Made by a program: the position numbers and the translations under genes. Below, one piece after another: positions 9,231-18,367 of a stretch of DNA of 43,242 nt. Within the stretch, counting starts at the first letter, position 1. Each line of letters begins with the position of its first letter. A model generated the notes under the pieces. The model worked only from the letters and a program-made list of their open reading frames with translations, had not been told where the DNA came from and searched no databases. Source of the stretch: Neptuniibacter caesariensis (GTDB taxonomy: Bacteria > Pseudomonadota > Gammaproteobacteria > Pseudomonadales > Balneatricaceae); assembly GCF_000153345.1 (NCBI RefSeq), contig NZ_CH724125.1:1098137-1141378 (forward strand). Direction: 5' to 3'.

Positions 9231-10829
9231 TTACTGAATAAGTTCTTTTACGAAGTCCTGAACTGTCACTAACAGGTGTGCTTCGCCACTCACACTGTTT
9301 GCACCGTCTTTAACAGTACCGACAACCGCAAGGTTACCTACGTTGTTGGTAGACATCTTACGTTCAGGGTTAAGACCCGCATCACCCGGCGTAAAGATAC
9401 CTTTAGCATCGATACTTCCTGCGTATTTAAGGTCATTATCATGCTCCGCTACTTCGTCAAACGCTTTCAGAGACCAGGTAGCCGGCAGATAACCCAATGA
9501 CAGATCATCTTCAGTGCCAGGTTTACCATCAGCACCGGCTGCATAACCTACTGCACGGTACGTTGATTTGCGTTTAGGAATTGGGCCACCATTACCACCG
9601 ATACGGGCGATAGACTCAGTAGGCGTAATCTCTACACGTGCAACCTGATCATAAACAGCCACTGCATTTTCCAGCGTTTGCTTGCCTACGCTCAGCGTAC
9701 GCTGACCAATAGCGGCTTTAGCATCTGCTTTTACCTGCACAACCAGACGATCAGCCGACTGGGAGATCACTTTCTCTACCTTCACGCCGTTACCCAAAGA
9801 CACTTTATTGCTGAGGTTTGCGCCCGCAATAATCAGCGTCTGAGAAGCGCCCTGCTTAATAGAAGAAGGCGTTACCGAAACAAGCGTTGCCGCTTTATCA
9901 GCTTTTTCAGCCAGTACACGACCACCCATCACTTCATCATTTTTCAGGTACATACGACCTGCCATCTGCTTACCATCTTCAGATGCTGCGAAGACCTGAC
10001 GCATCTTACGACCATCGATAACGATCGCGCCACGCCATTCATAACCGGTAAATACAGTTGCACTACCACTACCTGTCAGCTTGCTGCCATCAGCATAATG
10101 ACCATTGATCAAAGTAATGTAGTTATCCTTCTGATTTGGCATCACCGACATAACTGCCGTAAATTCACCTTTATCCGGAACAAATCCGCTAACAGCCCAC
10201 TGACCATTCAGAGCGGCTTTAGGTTTTGCCTTCCAGTCAGACCATGCCTGAGTCTGCAGCGGGTAACCTTCACCCATCTTCACTGCAGTTTCATTCAGAG
10301 CAATCTGGAACCATGGACGGTCACGATGCCCGGCCAGATATTCGATGGTTGGCACCTGTCCCATATGGAAATGAATCAGCTTCTGCCATTCATCCGTAGT
10401 ACGACGCTGCAAACCAGAACGCGCACTGGAGTGACATCCAGTACAAGTACCCGCTACATGTTCAGGTACATTCTGCTCTACCACGTTAGGTTGACGCTCA
10501 AGCACGTAACGCAAATCAGCTGTTTCAGCTGGTGCCAGCCCCTGATGATCGGCAAGGTATTTAATCAGTACACGCTCATGCTCTGGCTTAAGACTTAAGC
10601 CACGCTGAGACTTCATACGATTAATGGTTGTTTGCCACCCTTCCGGTGTTTTTCGTTGCTGACTAATACGCGAAAACGGCGCTTCAGCATTACCGGTTTC
10701 ACTATGACATAGCAGACAGTTTTCCTTGATGATTTGCGGGCCATCAATGGCAGAAGCCGTTGAAGCCAGACCAAGAAAAGCTACAGCCCCGCCAAAGCGA
10801 ATAACTCGCTTCATGCTATGATTTTTCAA
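9231..10829 (-). CDS. qhpA: QhpA: QHNDH alpha subunit, periplasmic diheme cytochrome c
   Basis: This precursor of about 532 residues has a Sec signal (cleavage after TASA) and two c-type heme sites, CLLCH (Cys38, Cys41, His42) and CTGCH (Cys129, Cys132, His133). Beta-rich domains follow, including IPT-like segments (VTPSSIKQGASQTLIIAG), as in the four-domain alpha subunit. It receives electrons from CTQ and passes them to a soluble cytochrome or cupredoxin. Start choice: GGGGAG lies 8 nt before a TTG at 10829, whereas the ATG at 10814 has no ribosome-binding site. I therefore favour TTG, with 10814 as the alternative; both keep the signal peptide. It is the first gene of the qhp operon. Confidence 0.93.
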   Translation of the reverse strand: MKNHSMKRVIRFGGAVAFLGLASTASAIDGPQIIKENCLLCHSETGNAEAPFSRISQQRKTPEGWQTTINRMKSQRGLSLKPEHERVLIKYLADHQGLAPAETADLRYVLERQPNVVEQNVPEHVAGTCTGCHSSARSGLQRRTTDEWQKLIHFHMGQVPTIEYLAGHRDRPWFQIALNETAVKMGEGYPLQTQAWSDWKAKPKAALNGQWAVSGFVPDKGEFTAVMSVMPNQKDNYITLINGHYADGSKLTGSGSATVFTGYEWRGAIVIDGRKMRQVFAASEDGKQMAGRMYLKNDEVMGGRVLAEKADKAATLVSVTPSSIKQGASQTLIIAGANLSNKVSLGNGVKVEKVISQSADRLVVQVKADAKAAIGQRTLSVGKQTLENAVAVYDQVARVEITPTESIARIGGNGGPIPKRKSTYRAVGYAAGADGKPGTEDDLSLGYLPATWSLKAFDEVAEHDNDLKYAGSIDAKGIFTPGDAGLNPERKMSTNNVGNLAVVGTVKDGANSVSGEAHLLVTVQDFVKELIQ

Positions 10830-10974
10830 GACTATCACTCCCCACTTTTTGGTGATCCTTTGTTATGTATCAAGCTTAGCCAGCACAATGGCCGCGCCTT
10901 GACTTGTTTGGGTCTACTCAAATTACTTCACCCATGTAAATGAAGTACCCTGCTTATGTATTGTTTTGTTCAGG

Positions 10975-10994
10975 GATGTAACAAGATGTAACAA
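10975..10994 (-). promoter_or_regulatory. Perfect tandem decamer (TorR-like box) in the qhpA/regulator gap
   Basis: On the minus strand the decamer TTGTTACATC occurs twice in direct tandem with no mismatch. It lies about 146 bp upstream of the qhpA start and 130 bp upstream of the response regulator gene, so it could serve either side. A near-identical pair precedes the porin gene. The period and the TGTT...AT core resemble the decameric TorR boxes. Regulator identity is inferred from the adjacent TorR-like gene. Confidence 0.65.
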
Positions 10995-11123
10995 AGGAAA
11001 GAAAAATTAATATAACCTACTGAAAATTAAAGAATTATTTTTTTATCAACTAAAAATAGTCTAACTTTTCAAGCAACAGCTGCATTGCTAGACTGGGATC
11101 AAAGCCAACAATTATTTGTTTTT

Positions 11124-11855
11124 ATGAACCAAAGCTCAAATACCCAGTACCGCATATTGATTGTAGAAGATGATATAGCTTCACGATCCTTACTCTCCAG
11201 CTACCTAAGCAAGGAGGGATATCTTGTCAGTGAAACTGAACAAGCAGATGACCTTTGCGAGCGCGTACAGCAGGAAAACATCGATCTGGTGCTTCTGGAT
11301 ATCAATCTTCCTGGTAAAGATGGATTAACCCTGACCCGCGAGCTTCGCTCTGTATCCAGCGTGGGTATTATCCTGGTGACAAGTAAAGGCGATGAGATCG
11401 ATCGCATCGTTGGCCTTGAGCTGGGTGCGGATGACTATGTCACTAAGCCTTTTAATCCTCGCGAGCTATTGGTCAGAGCAAAAAACCTGCTGTGGCGTGT
11501 ACGTGACAGCTTACAAGCCCGTTCAACTGAGAAAAACAACAGTCAGCAATGGCACTTTGAAGGCTGGTCCCTGGATGCAAACAAACGTCTTTTAGAGTCC
11601 CCCGAAGGCGATGCAGAGCGCCTACCTGAAGGTGAATTTAAGCTGCTTTCTTCGCTACTCAACGCCCCAGGGGCAATCCTCTCCAGAGACCAGTTAATGG
11701 ATGCGATCCATGACCGCGAATGGACCCCTAATGATCGGTCAGTCGATGTTATGGTGGGTAGGTTAAGACGAAAACTGGGCGACAACCCGGCCGATCCACA
11801 CTTTATACTGACCGCCCACGGGGCCGGATATATGTTTGCTGGCGAGGTTGGCTAA
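11124..11855 (+). CDS. TorR/ArcA-type response regulator
   Basis: This 243-residue OmpR-family regulator has a receiver domain (acidic pocket VEDD at 14-17, phospho-acceptor Asp59 in LLDINLP, Thr86, Lys108 in VTKPF). The winged-helix DNA-binding domain covers about residues 135-240. The receiver stretch GLELGADDYVTKPFNPRELLVRAKNLLWR is strikingly TorR-like. The ATG at 11124 is preferred; a TTG at 11085 would add 13 unlikely residues, and neither has a strong ribosome-binding site. It lies 2 nt before the giant sensor kinase and divergent from qhpA. In Paracoccus the qhp cluster is controlled by an AraC-type QhpR; here this two-component pair seems to take that place. Confidence 0.92.
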   Translation: MNQSSNTQYRILIVEDDIASRSLLSSYLSKEGYLVSETEQADDLCERVQQENIDLVLLDINLPGKDGLTLTRELRSVSSVGIILVTSKGDEIDRIVGLELGADDYVTKPFNPRELLVRAKNLLWRVRDSLQARSTEKNNSQQWHFEGWSLDANKRLLESPEGDAERLPEGEFKLLSSLLNAPGAILSRDQLMDAIHDREWTPNDRSVDVMVGRLRRKLGDNPADPHFILTAHGAGYMFAGEVG

Positions 11856-11857
11856 AC

Positions 11858-14800
11858 ATGCCTGACCGCCTGCATATTATTGAACTTCTTCACCAGGGCA
11901 AACACAGTCGTATATCCCGCGCCATTATTGAGCGCAACGATGCTGATAAATACCCGGTCATCGTCAAACAAGCCGCCAATGAACAACAGATCAATTCGGC
12001 CAAACAGCGCCTGGCTTACGAGTTCAGCCTGTTAAGCCAGCTCCAACTGGATTGTATCTGCCGCCCGATAGAGCTGCGCCAAACCGATAAAGGCCATCAA
12101 ATCCTGTTTCAGGATATCGAGGCTGTCACGCTTCGTCAGTGGATGCTCAGTGATCGCCCGGAACTGGTCAATCGAATTAGCGCCGCCCTGAATATTGCCA
12201 AAGCACTAGGAAAGATTCATGACGCCGAAATCATCCACAAGCAGATCACGCCTGACAACATACTGATTGATCCACAATCCTTGAACCTGTGGATCATCGA
12301 CTTTTCACTTAGCTCACGTTTACAACGTGAGCACCCAGGGTCAATTTCGGGGTTAAGCGATAAACAAAACCTGGCCTATATATCACCCGAGCAAACCGGC
12401 CGTATCAATCGTGTTATCGACTATCGCAGTGACTATTATGGACTCGGAGCGACGCTGTACGAATTATTTACGGGCGCCACTCCATTCATCAGCGATGACA
12501 GCCTGGAATTGATTCACTGCCATCTGGCCCGGCAACCGGTTGAACCTTATATCCAGAATACCGATCTGCCCGAACCTCTGTCGCAGGTCATTATGAAATT
12601 GCTGGCGAAGGATGCCAGCCAGCGCTATCAATCGAGCTTTGGCCTGTGCAATGATCTAAACGCCTGCCTGGAGATGACCCGGCAGCAGCGTAAAGATCAT
12701 TTTACCGTTGGTTGTAGAGACATATCTGAACGCTTTGAATTGCCGCAAAAACTCTATGGACGCGAAAACGTAGTCGCGCAGCTTCAGGAGAGTTTTGATG
12801 CAGCTTGTCGCGGGCAGCAGTCTCTGGCGCTCATTTCAGGCTATGCGGGAATTGGTAAATCCAGTGTGGCTCATGAGATGCGCCACTACATTACCCAACG
12901 GCGCGGACTGTTCGCATCGGGTAAGTTTGATCAATACCATCGCAACCGCCCCTACACCGCTATTTATCAGGCCCTGCAAATTCTGATCCGCCAGTTACTG
13001 ACCGAATCAGATGAACAGATTGCCCAGTGGCGTGAGCGGCTCTTAGAAGCAACCGGCAATAATGCCCAGGTACTTTTTCGTCTGATCCCCGAGCTCGAAT
13101 TGATCCTCGGTAAGCAACCCTCAGCACCCAAGCTGTCACCATCTGAGGAGCAACACCGGTTCTCACATATTATCAGGCAGTTGCTGAAAGTATTTGCGAC
13201 TGAACAGCACCCTCTGGTCCTGTTTTTTGACGACCTTCACTGGGCCGACCTGTCGTCACTGAAGCTACTGGACAAGCTCTCGCATAACCCCCAGCACCCA
13301 CATCTCTTGGTAATTGGTAGTTATCGGACGCAGAACTTCAGTAACAACCATCCATTCAACCTGGCGATAGAGCACCTCAAGAAAGCGCCGGTTAAGCAGT
13401 GCAATGTCGAGATCCAACCGCTAACGCTCAATGATATCACCGCGCTGGTTGCCGACACATTGGGGCAACACAGTGAAACCTGTCAGGAACTGGCAGAGAT
13501 CTGTTTCAGTAAAACCCAGGGAAACCCTTTTTTCCTCAATCAGTTTTTGATTGAGCTCTATGACAAGCAACTCATCAGTTTCCAGGGTGACAAATGGGTT
13601 TGGACCCAACAGGATATTCTCGACTGTGAAATCACCGATAATGTTATCGATTTCATGGTCGACAAACTGCAAAGGCTGCCCCCCAGAACACTTGAAGCTT
13701 TAAAGCTGGCCGCCTGCATCGGTAACCCGATTCCACTGCAGATTCTGGCATCAGCTTTTAAGCATTCTGTACCCGATACGGCTGATGCACTTTGGCCCGC
13801 CCTGAAAGAGGGCTTGCTATTACCCACTGCGAATATCCATCAGTACAAACCGGAAGGCCCGGTAAATAACAGTTATTACCGGTTTGTTCATGACCGGGTT
13901 CAGCAAGCGGCTTATTCAATGATTCCTGATCAGGAATTAGAAACGCTGCATTATCAAATTGGTAACGTCCTCAAAGAGAGCATGTCGATTAAAGCGCTTG
14001 GACGTCGCCTTTTCGATGTAACCAATCACTTAAATCAATCACTCAGCCTGATCAGCACGACTGCAGAGAAACTCGAGCTGGCTGAACTCAACCTAAAGAC
14101 AGGTATCAGAGCCCGTGAATCAGCCGCTTTTGAATCTGCCTTCGAATACTTTCAACAAGGCCTGGCTCTGTTTGCCGGGTCCCCGGAACTTCGGGCTCAG
14201 GAGCTAAAGAACCAGCTGTTTCAGCACGCGGCGGAAACCGCTTACATCAAAGCTGACTTTGAGTATCTTGATAGGTTATTAAGCGACGCATTACCGGGCA
14301 TTCCAGACCTGCATGCGCGTATCCAGCTTGAAGAGCTCCGCATCCAGGCACTGGTCGCACAAAACCGTTTTTCAGAGGCCCTTGAAACCGCACTGGGGCA
14401 GCTTAGTCAGCTAAAAATACAGCTTCCTCTGTCACCGAAGAGCAGCACAATCACCCTCAATCAGGTGAAAACCTATCTATTGCTTAACCGCTTCAGTGAC
14501 GAACGGATTCTGAAACTGCCAAAAATGAAAGACCCCAACAAACTCGCCACAATGTCATTGCTGGCCAATATGTTCGGGGTAGTGAAGTTCTCCAGTTCCG
14601 GCCTCAGGCCGCTGGTGATGGCAAAAGAGGTTGAGCTAACGCTCAAACATGGGCTGAGTAATGAATCGGCCATGGCTTTTGCTGGTTACGGCGGAGTACT
14701 TTGCGGCAAAAACAAACAGATCGAACTCGGCCTGCGCCTTGGCAGGCTGGCGCTTAAAATTTGTGACCGTTACCCAAACAACCGCGAACACAGGGTGCAA

Positions 14801-17800
14801 TCCCTGTATAACGCCTACATACGTCATTATGCGGAAAGCCTGAGCCTTTGCGCAGCCAGCTTGTTTGAGTCACATCTTAAAGCGTTGGAGTACGGGGATA
14901 TTGAATGGAGCGCCTACTCACTAGCCGCGTATATTCAGTATGAGTTCGCCCTCACATCGGATCTGGGCATCTTTGCCGATCAATTAAAACAATATATCCT
15001 CCAGCTCAATGAGTCGGGTCAGATTCAGTCTCTGCACTACACCCTGATGACACAGCAGTGTGTCGCTACACTGATCGGCCCAGAGCCTGCCGGGCTTAAC
15101 GGTAAGTTTTATGACGAAGCGGCGATGCTTGCTGAGTATCAGGCGAACAACCATAAAACTGCGATCTGCCTGCATTTCTACTACAAGGCGGTTCTGGCAC
15201 TCATCTATGGACAACACGATCAGGCCGAACAGTTCTTCGCTGAAGCCAATGAATACTCACCCTATATCAGCGGTACTTACACAGCGCCCTACCTGGAGTT
15301 TTTCAGTACTGTTAACAGTTTGCTTCAGTTCGAATCAACTAGCGTTCTGGAACAATCCAACAGAATTAAAAAAGCCAAGAAGTACCTAAAGAAGCTAAGG
15401 CAGTTTTGCCAGCACTCGCGTGAAAACCATCTGCATCATGAGATGTTGATCAAGGCCTTAATACTGACCTGTGAAGCCCGTTATAGCAGTGCAATCGACT
15501 TCTTCGATCAGGCGGCAAACCATGCAGAGTCGTACAACTTCAATCTCGATCACGCTCTGTGTATGGAGCTGACAGCCCATTGCTACCGGCAGTGGAAGAA
15601 AGAAACGCTTTATCAGCATTACATAAAACAAGCAGCCAAACGCTATGCTGCCTGGGGCGCGTCCAGCAAAGTACGCCAACTTGAAGAAAGCTACAGCTTC
15701 TTAACTGAGGTACAGGTCGAACAGCGACAACTCGATACGCAGACAGGAAGCGGTTCCGAACCCTACCTGCAGCATCGCGACTATGACATCACCTCGGTTA
15801 TTAAAGCATCGCAAGCGATCTCAGACGAGATCATGCTTGAGCCATTGATCTCAACCCTGATCAGACTTGCGATCGTTAACGCAGGTGCGCAGCGTGCAGT
15901 TCTGTTGCTCAACCATGAACATCTGACTATTTCTGCTGAAGCCACGATTGAAGCGGACACTCGCTTCTATGATGATCTCCCCCTGAATCAGGCCGCAGAT
16001 ATTTTGCCTTCAAGCATTATTCATTACGTTGCCAGAACAAAAGAGAATGTCGTACTTGGCGATGCAACCAAGCACGAGATGTTTCAACAGGATCAGTATA
16101 TTCAGGGTTTCAAACCCCGTTCACTGTTAGCGCTGCCGATTCTCTACCACAGCGAATTAACCGCTATCCTGTATCTGGAAAACAATCAAAGCAGTAATGT
16201 CTTTGATCGAAATCGGCTGGAAACGCTGCAAATTCTTGCTGCACAGGCCGCTATCTCAATTGAGAACGCCAAGCTTTACCAAAGCCTTGAGCAATCCGAA
16301 TATGACTATAAGTCGCTATTCCTGAATGCGGTTGAAGGGATTTTCAGGGCCTCACCCGATGGCCATTTTTTGTCGGCAAACCCCGCGCTGGCAACCCTGC
16401 TCGGCTATCGCTCTATGGATGAGTTTCACGATGAGATCACCGACATCGCCAGTCAGTGTTTCTACGTTGATCATGAAAGAGTCGCGTTTCTTGAGAAGCT
16501 CGATACACAGCATAAGATTCTCAATTTCGAGACGCGTTGGCGGAAGAAAAGCGGCGAGCCGATCTATGTGTCTCTCTCCGCGCGCAAAGTGCTCGACGCC
16601 AGTGGCCAGGTTCAATATTACGAAGGCTCACTGACCGATATTACGGAACGAAAAGCCAAAGAAGCGGCAGAACAGGCTCGCCACGAGGCGGAAGCAGAAA
16701 ACGAAGCCAAATCGATGTTTCTTGCCACCATGAGCCATGAGATTCGCACCCCGATGAACGGCATTCTCGGTATGGCCCAGTTGATGAAACAAGGGCAGTT
16801 AAACAGCGAACAGAATGAACAGATTGATACAATCTACAACGCTGGCCAAACCCTGCTGTCGATTCTGAATAACATTCTTGATTACTCGAAGATCGAATCG
16901 GGTCAGCTTGAACTGGAAGAAAAACCCTTCTTGATTCAGGATGTCATGGATGAGATCTATAACCTGTTCAAGCCGGTTGCCCAGGAAAAATCGTTGCAGA
17001 TTGTCCCTAATATCGAGCGAACGCTGCCCGCAGTCTCGGGCGACCCCCGGGTGCTTAGCCAGATTTTGATGAACCTGTGCTCAAACGCCTTAAAGTTTAC
17101 CCATCAGGGGTATATTCGTATCAGCTGTGAAGGCCTGCCAGATACTCAAGATAAGCTAAAAACTCGCTTTACGATCGAAGATACGGGGATCGGTATTCCG
17201 GAAAAAGCCCAATCACGAATCTTCCAACATTTCACTCAGGCGGATAGTTCCATCACTCGCCGCTACGGAGGCACGGGACTTGGCCTTGCGATCACCCGGC
17301 AGATTATAGAACGACTCAATGGAGAGATCGGCTTTGAGAGTACTGAAGAACAGGGAACAACATTCTGGTTCGAACTCAGCTTCCCTATTACAGACGAGCT
17401 CCCTGCCGAAGTTGCTAACGTTCCAATGCCTAAACCGTCCACTTGCCTGGATATCCTTCTGGTGGAAGATACGCCGGTGAATCAGGAAGTCACCAAAGGG
17501 CTTCTGGAAAGCGACGGGCATAAAGTATCCATTGCCGATGATGGGTATACCGCCCTGTCGATGCACAACGACCATGACTACGATCTGGTATTGATGGACA
17601 TCCACCTCCCCGATATGGACGGAATGGAAACCACCAGACGCATGCGAGAGCATCCACAGGAACAGAAAAGCGCGATCAGAATTATCGCCCTCACCGCTTC
17701 GGTCACCCCTAACGAAGTTCAGAACTATCTGGATTCAGGTATGAACGGCGTATTAGCTAAACCGATTCAGCATGCGGACCTTAAAGCGATTCTGGAACAG

Positions 17801-18187
17801 GAAGGCACAACTGAAGTGAAGAACACAGCTACGCAGGAATACCTGGATCTGGCGCTGCTCACGCAACACCGGGAAATGCTCGGTGAAGAGAGTGTTCAGC
17901 AATTGCTTACGCAGTTCCATAATCAGGCGGAGCAACTGCTTGAAGAGATTGCTGAAGCGATCCAGCAACAGGATTCAGCGGCACTGCAAAGTTCGGCACA
18001 CACGCTCAGTGGGGCGGCGGCTAATTTTGGGTTTATTCAGGTCCAGCAAGCCGCTAAAGCACTGGAAAAAGCAGGCTCCATTAAGAGTGATAACCATGCT
18101 GAACTGCAAAGCTCATGCACTCAGCTCAATGAAACCTATCACGACAGCCGTATAGAATTGAACAAGTGGACGGATATTACACAATAA
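11858..18187 (+). CDS. Giant hybrid sensor: kinase-like, AAA ATPase, GAF, PAS, histidine kinase, receiver, Hpt
   Basis: This 2109-residue protein has, in order: a Ser/Thr-kinase-like domain (about 5-270); an AAA/STAND-type NTPase (Walker A GYAGIGKSS at 328-336, Walker B LVLFFDDLHWAD near 453-464); a long helical, TPR-like middle (about 700-1290); GAF (about 1310-1475); PAS (about 1484-1600); HisKA with His1627 (MSHEIRTP); HATPase with DTGIGIP and GGTGLGL; a receiver with Asp1914 (LMDIHLP); and Hpt with His2048 (SAHTLSGAAANFG). No transmembrane helix is evident, so it should sense a cytoplasmic signal. Phosphate would flow His1627 to Asp1914 to His2048 to the regulator encoded 2 nt upstream. 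In the first domain the catalytic loop reads HKQITPDN where HRDLKPxN is expected: the Asp is Gln129. Lys37 and Asp148 (DFS) remain, so this part is probably a pseudokinase. Confidence 0.93.
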   Translation: MPDRLHIIELLHQGKHSRISRAIIERNDADKYPVIVKQAANEQQINSAKQRLAYEFSLLSQLQLDCICRPIELRQTDKGHQILFQDIEAVTLRQWMLSDRPELVNRISAALNIAKALGKIHDAEIIHKQITPDNILIDPQSLNLWIIDFSLSSRLQREHPGSISGLSDKQNLAYISPEQTGRINRVIDYRSDYYGLGATLYELFTGATPFISDDSLELIHCHLARQPVEPYIQNTDLPEPLSQVIMKLLAKDASQRYQSSFGLCNDLNACLEMTRQQRKDHFTVGCRDISERFELPQKLYGRENVVAQLQESFDAACRGQQSLALISGYAGIGKSSVAHEMRHYITQRRGLFASGKFDQYHRNRPYTAIYQALQILIRQLLTESDEQIAQWRERLLEATGNNAQVLFRLIPELELILGKQPSAPKLSPSEEQHRFSHIIRQLLKVFATEQHPLVLFFDDLHWADLSSLKLLDKLSHNPQHPHLLVIGSYRTQNFSNNHPFNLAIEHLKKAPVKQCNVEIQPLTLNDITALVADTLGQHSETCQELAEICFSKTQGNPFFLNQFLIELYDKQLISFQGDKWVWTQQDILDCEITDNVIDFMVDKLQRLPPRTLEALKLAACIGNPIPLQILASAFKHSVPDTADALWPALKEGLLLPTANIHQYKPEGPVNNSYYRFVHDRVQQAAYSMIPDQELETLHYQIGNVLKESMSIKALGRRLFDVTNHLNQSLSLISTTAEKLELAELNLKTGIRARESAAFESAFEYFQQGLALFAGSPELRAQELKNQLFQHAAETAYIKADFEYLDRLLSDALPGIPDLHARIQLEELRIQALVAQNRFSEALETALGQLSQLKIQLPLSPKSSTITLNQVKTYLLLNRFSDERILKLPKMKDPNKLATMSLLANMFGVVKFSSSGLRPLVMAKEVELTLKHGLSNESAMAFAGYGGVLCGKNKQIELGLRLGRLALKICDRYPNNREHRVQSLYNAYIRHYAESLSLCAASLFESHLKALEYGDIEWSAYSLAAYIQYEFALTSDLGIFADQLKQYILQLNESGQIQSLHYTLMTQQCVATLIGPEPAGLNGKFYDEAAMLAEYQANNHKTAICLHFYYKAVLALIYGQHDQAEQFFAEANEYSPYISGTYTAPYLEFFSTVNSLLQFESTSVLEQSNRIKKAKKYLKKLRQFCQHSRENHLHHEMLIKALILTCEARYSSAIDFFDQAANHAESYNFNLDHALCMELTAHCYRQWKKETLYQHYIKQAAKRYAAWGASSKVRQLEESYSFLTEVQVEQRQLDTQTGSGSEPYLQHRDYDITSVIKASQAISDEIMLEPLISTLIRLAIVNAGAQRAVLLLNHEHLTISAEATIEADTRFYDDLPLNQAADILPSSIIHYVARTKENVVLGDATKHEMFQQDQYIQGFKPRSLLALPILYHSELTAILYLENNQSSNVFDRNRLETLQILAAQAAISIENAKLYQSLEQSEYDYKSLFLNAVEGIFRASPDGHFLSANPALATLLGYRSMDEFHDEITDIASQCFYVDHERVAFLEKLDTQHKILNFETRWRKKSGEPIYVSLSARKVLDASGQVQYYEGSLTDITERKAKEAAEQARHEAEAENEAKSMFLATMSHEIRTPMNGILGMAQLMKQGQLNSEQNEQIDTIYNAGQTLLSILNNILDYSKIESGQLELEEKPFLIQDVMDEIYNLFKPVAQEKSLQIVPNIERTLPAVSGDPRVLSQILMNLCSNALKFTHQGYIRISCEGLPDTQDKLKTRFTIEDTGIGIPEKAQSRIFQHFTQADSSITRRYGGTGLGLAITRQIIERLNGEIGFESTEEQGTTFWFELSFPITDELPAEVANVPMPKPSTCLDILLVEDTPVNQEVTKGLLESDGHKVSIADDGYTALSMHNDHDYDLVLMDIHLPDMDGMETTRRMREHPQEQKSAIRIIALTASVTPNEVQNYLDSGMNGVLAKPIQHADLKAILEQEGTTEVKNTATQEYLDLALLTQHREMLGEESVQQLLTQFHNQAEQLLEEIAEAIQQQDSAALQSSAHTLSGAAANFGFIQVQQAAKALEKAGSIKSDNHAELQSSCTQLNETYHDSRIELNKWTDITQ

Positions 18188-18225
18188 GCATCTATACTTA
18201 TACGAATTACGTATCACTTTCACTC

Positions 18226-18238
18226 TTAACATATTAAG
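18226..18238. promoter_or_regulatory. TTAACATATTAAG operator-like motif, copy 1 (upstream of paaX)
   Basis: This near-palindrome (TTAA-cata-TTAA, extended by CTTAA/TTAAG) is identical to motifs at 27163 and 40485; the match to 27163 extends over 15 bp. It lies about 50 bp upstream of the paaX -35 box and 130 bp before the paaX start. PaaX or the MarR-type HpaR are the natural candidate binders in this window. Confidence 0.6.
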
Positions 18239-18288
18239 CAAAAAAGAGTATATCTATTGACTGAACTCAGTGGCTGTAACAGCTTAAT

Positions 18289-18317
18289 TTGCCTGAGTTT
18301 ACAACGAGCTATAGAAT
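18289..18317 (+). promoter_or_regulatory. Predicted sigma-70 promoter of paaX
   Basis: TTGCCT (18289-18294) and TAGAAT (18312-18317) are separated by exactly 17 bp, giving a start near 18324 and a leader of about 45 nt. TGGAG then precedes the paaX ATG with 6-nt spacing. Confidence 0.55.
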
Positions 18318-18367
18318 GCACGCCCTGAAACTGTTGTTCAGAGCATAAACAAATTAACTGGAGTCAC

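Noticed and set aside
9678-10598. 306-codon frame on the plus strand
   Set aside because: It lies entirely antisense within qhpA, whose heme motifs and signal peptide prove the other strand is coding.
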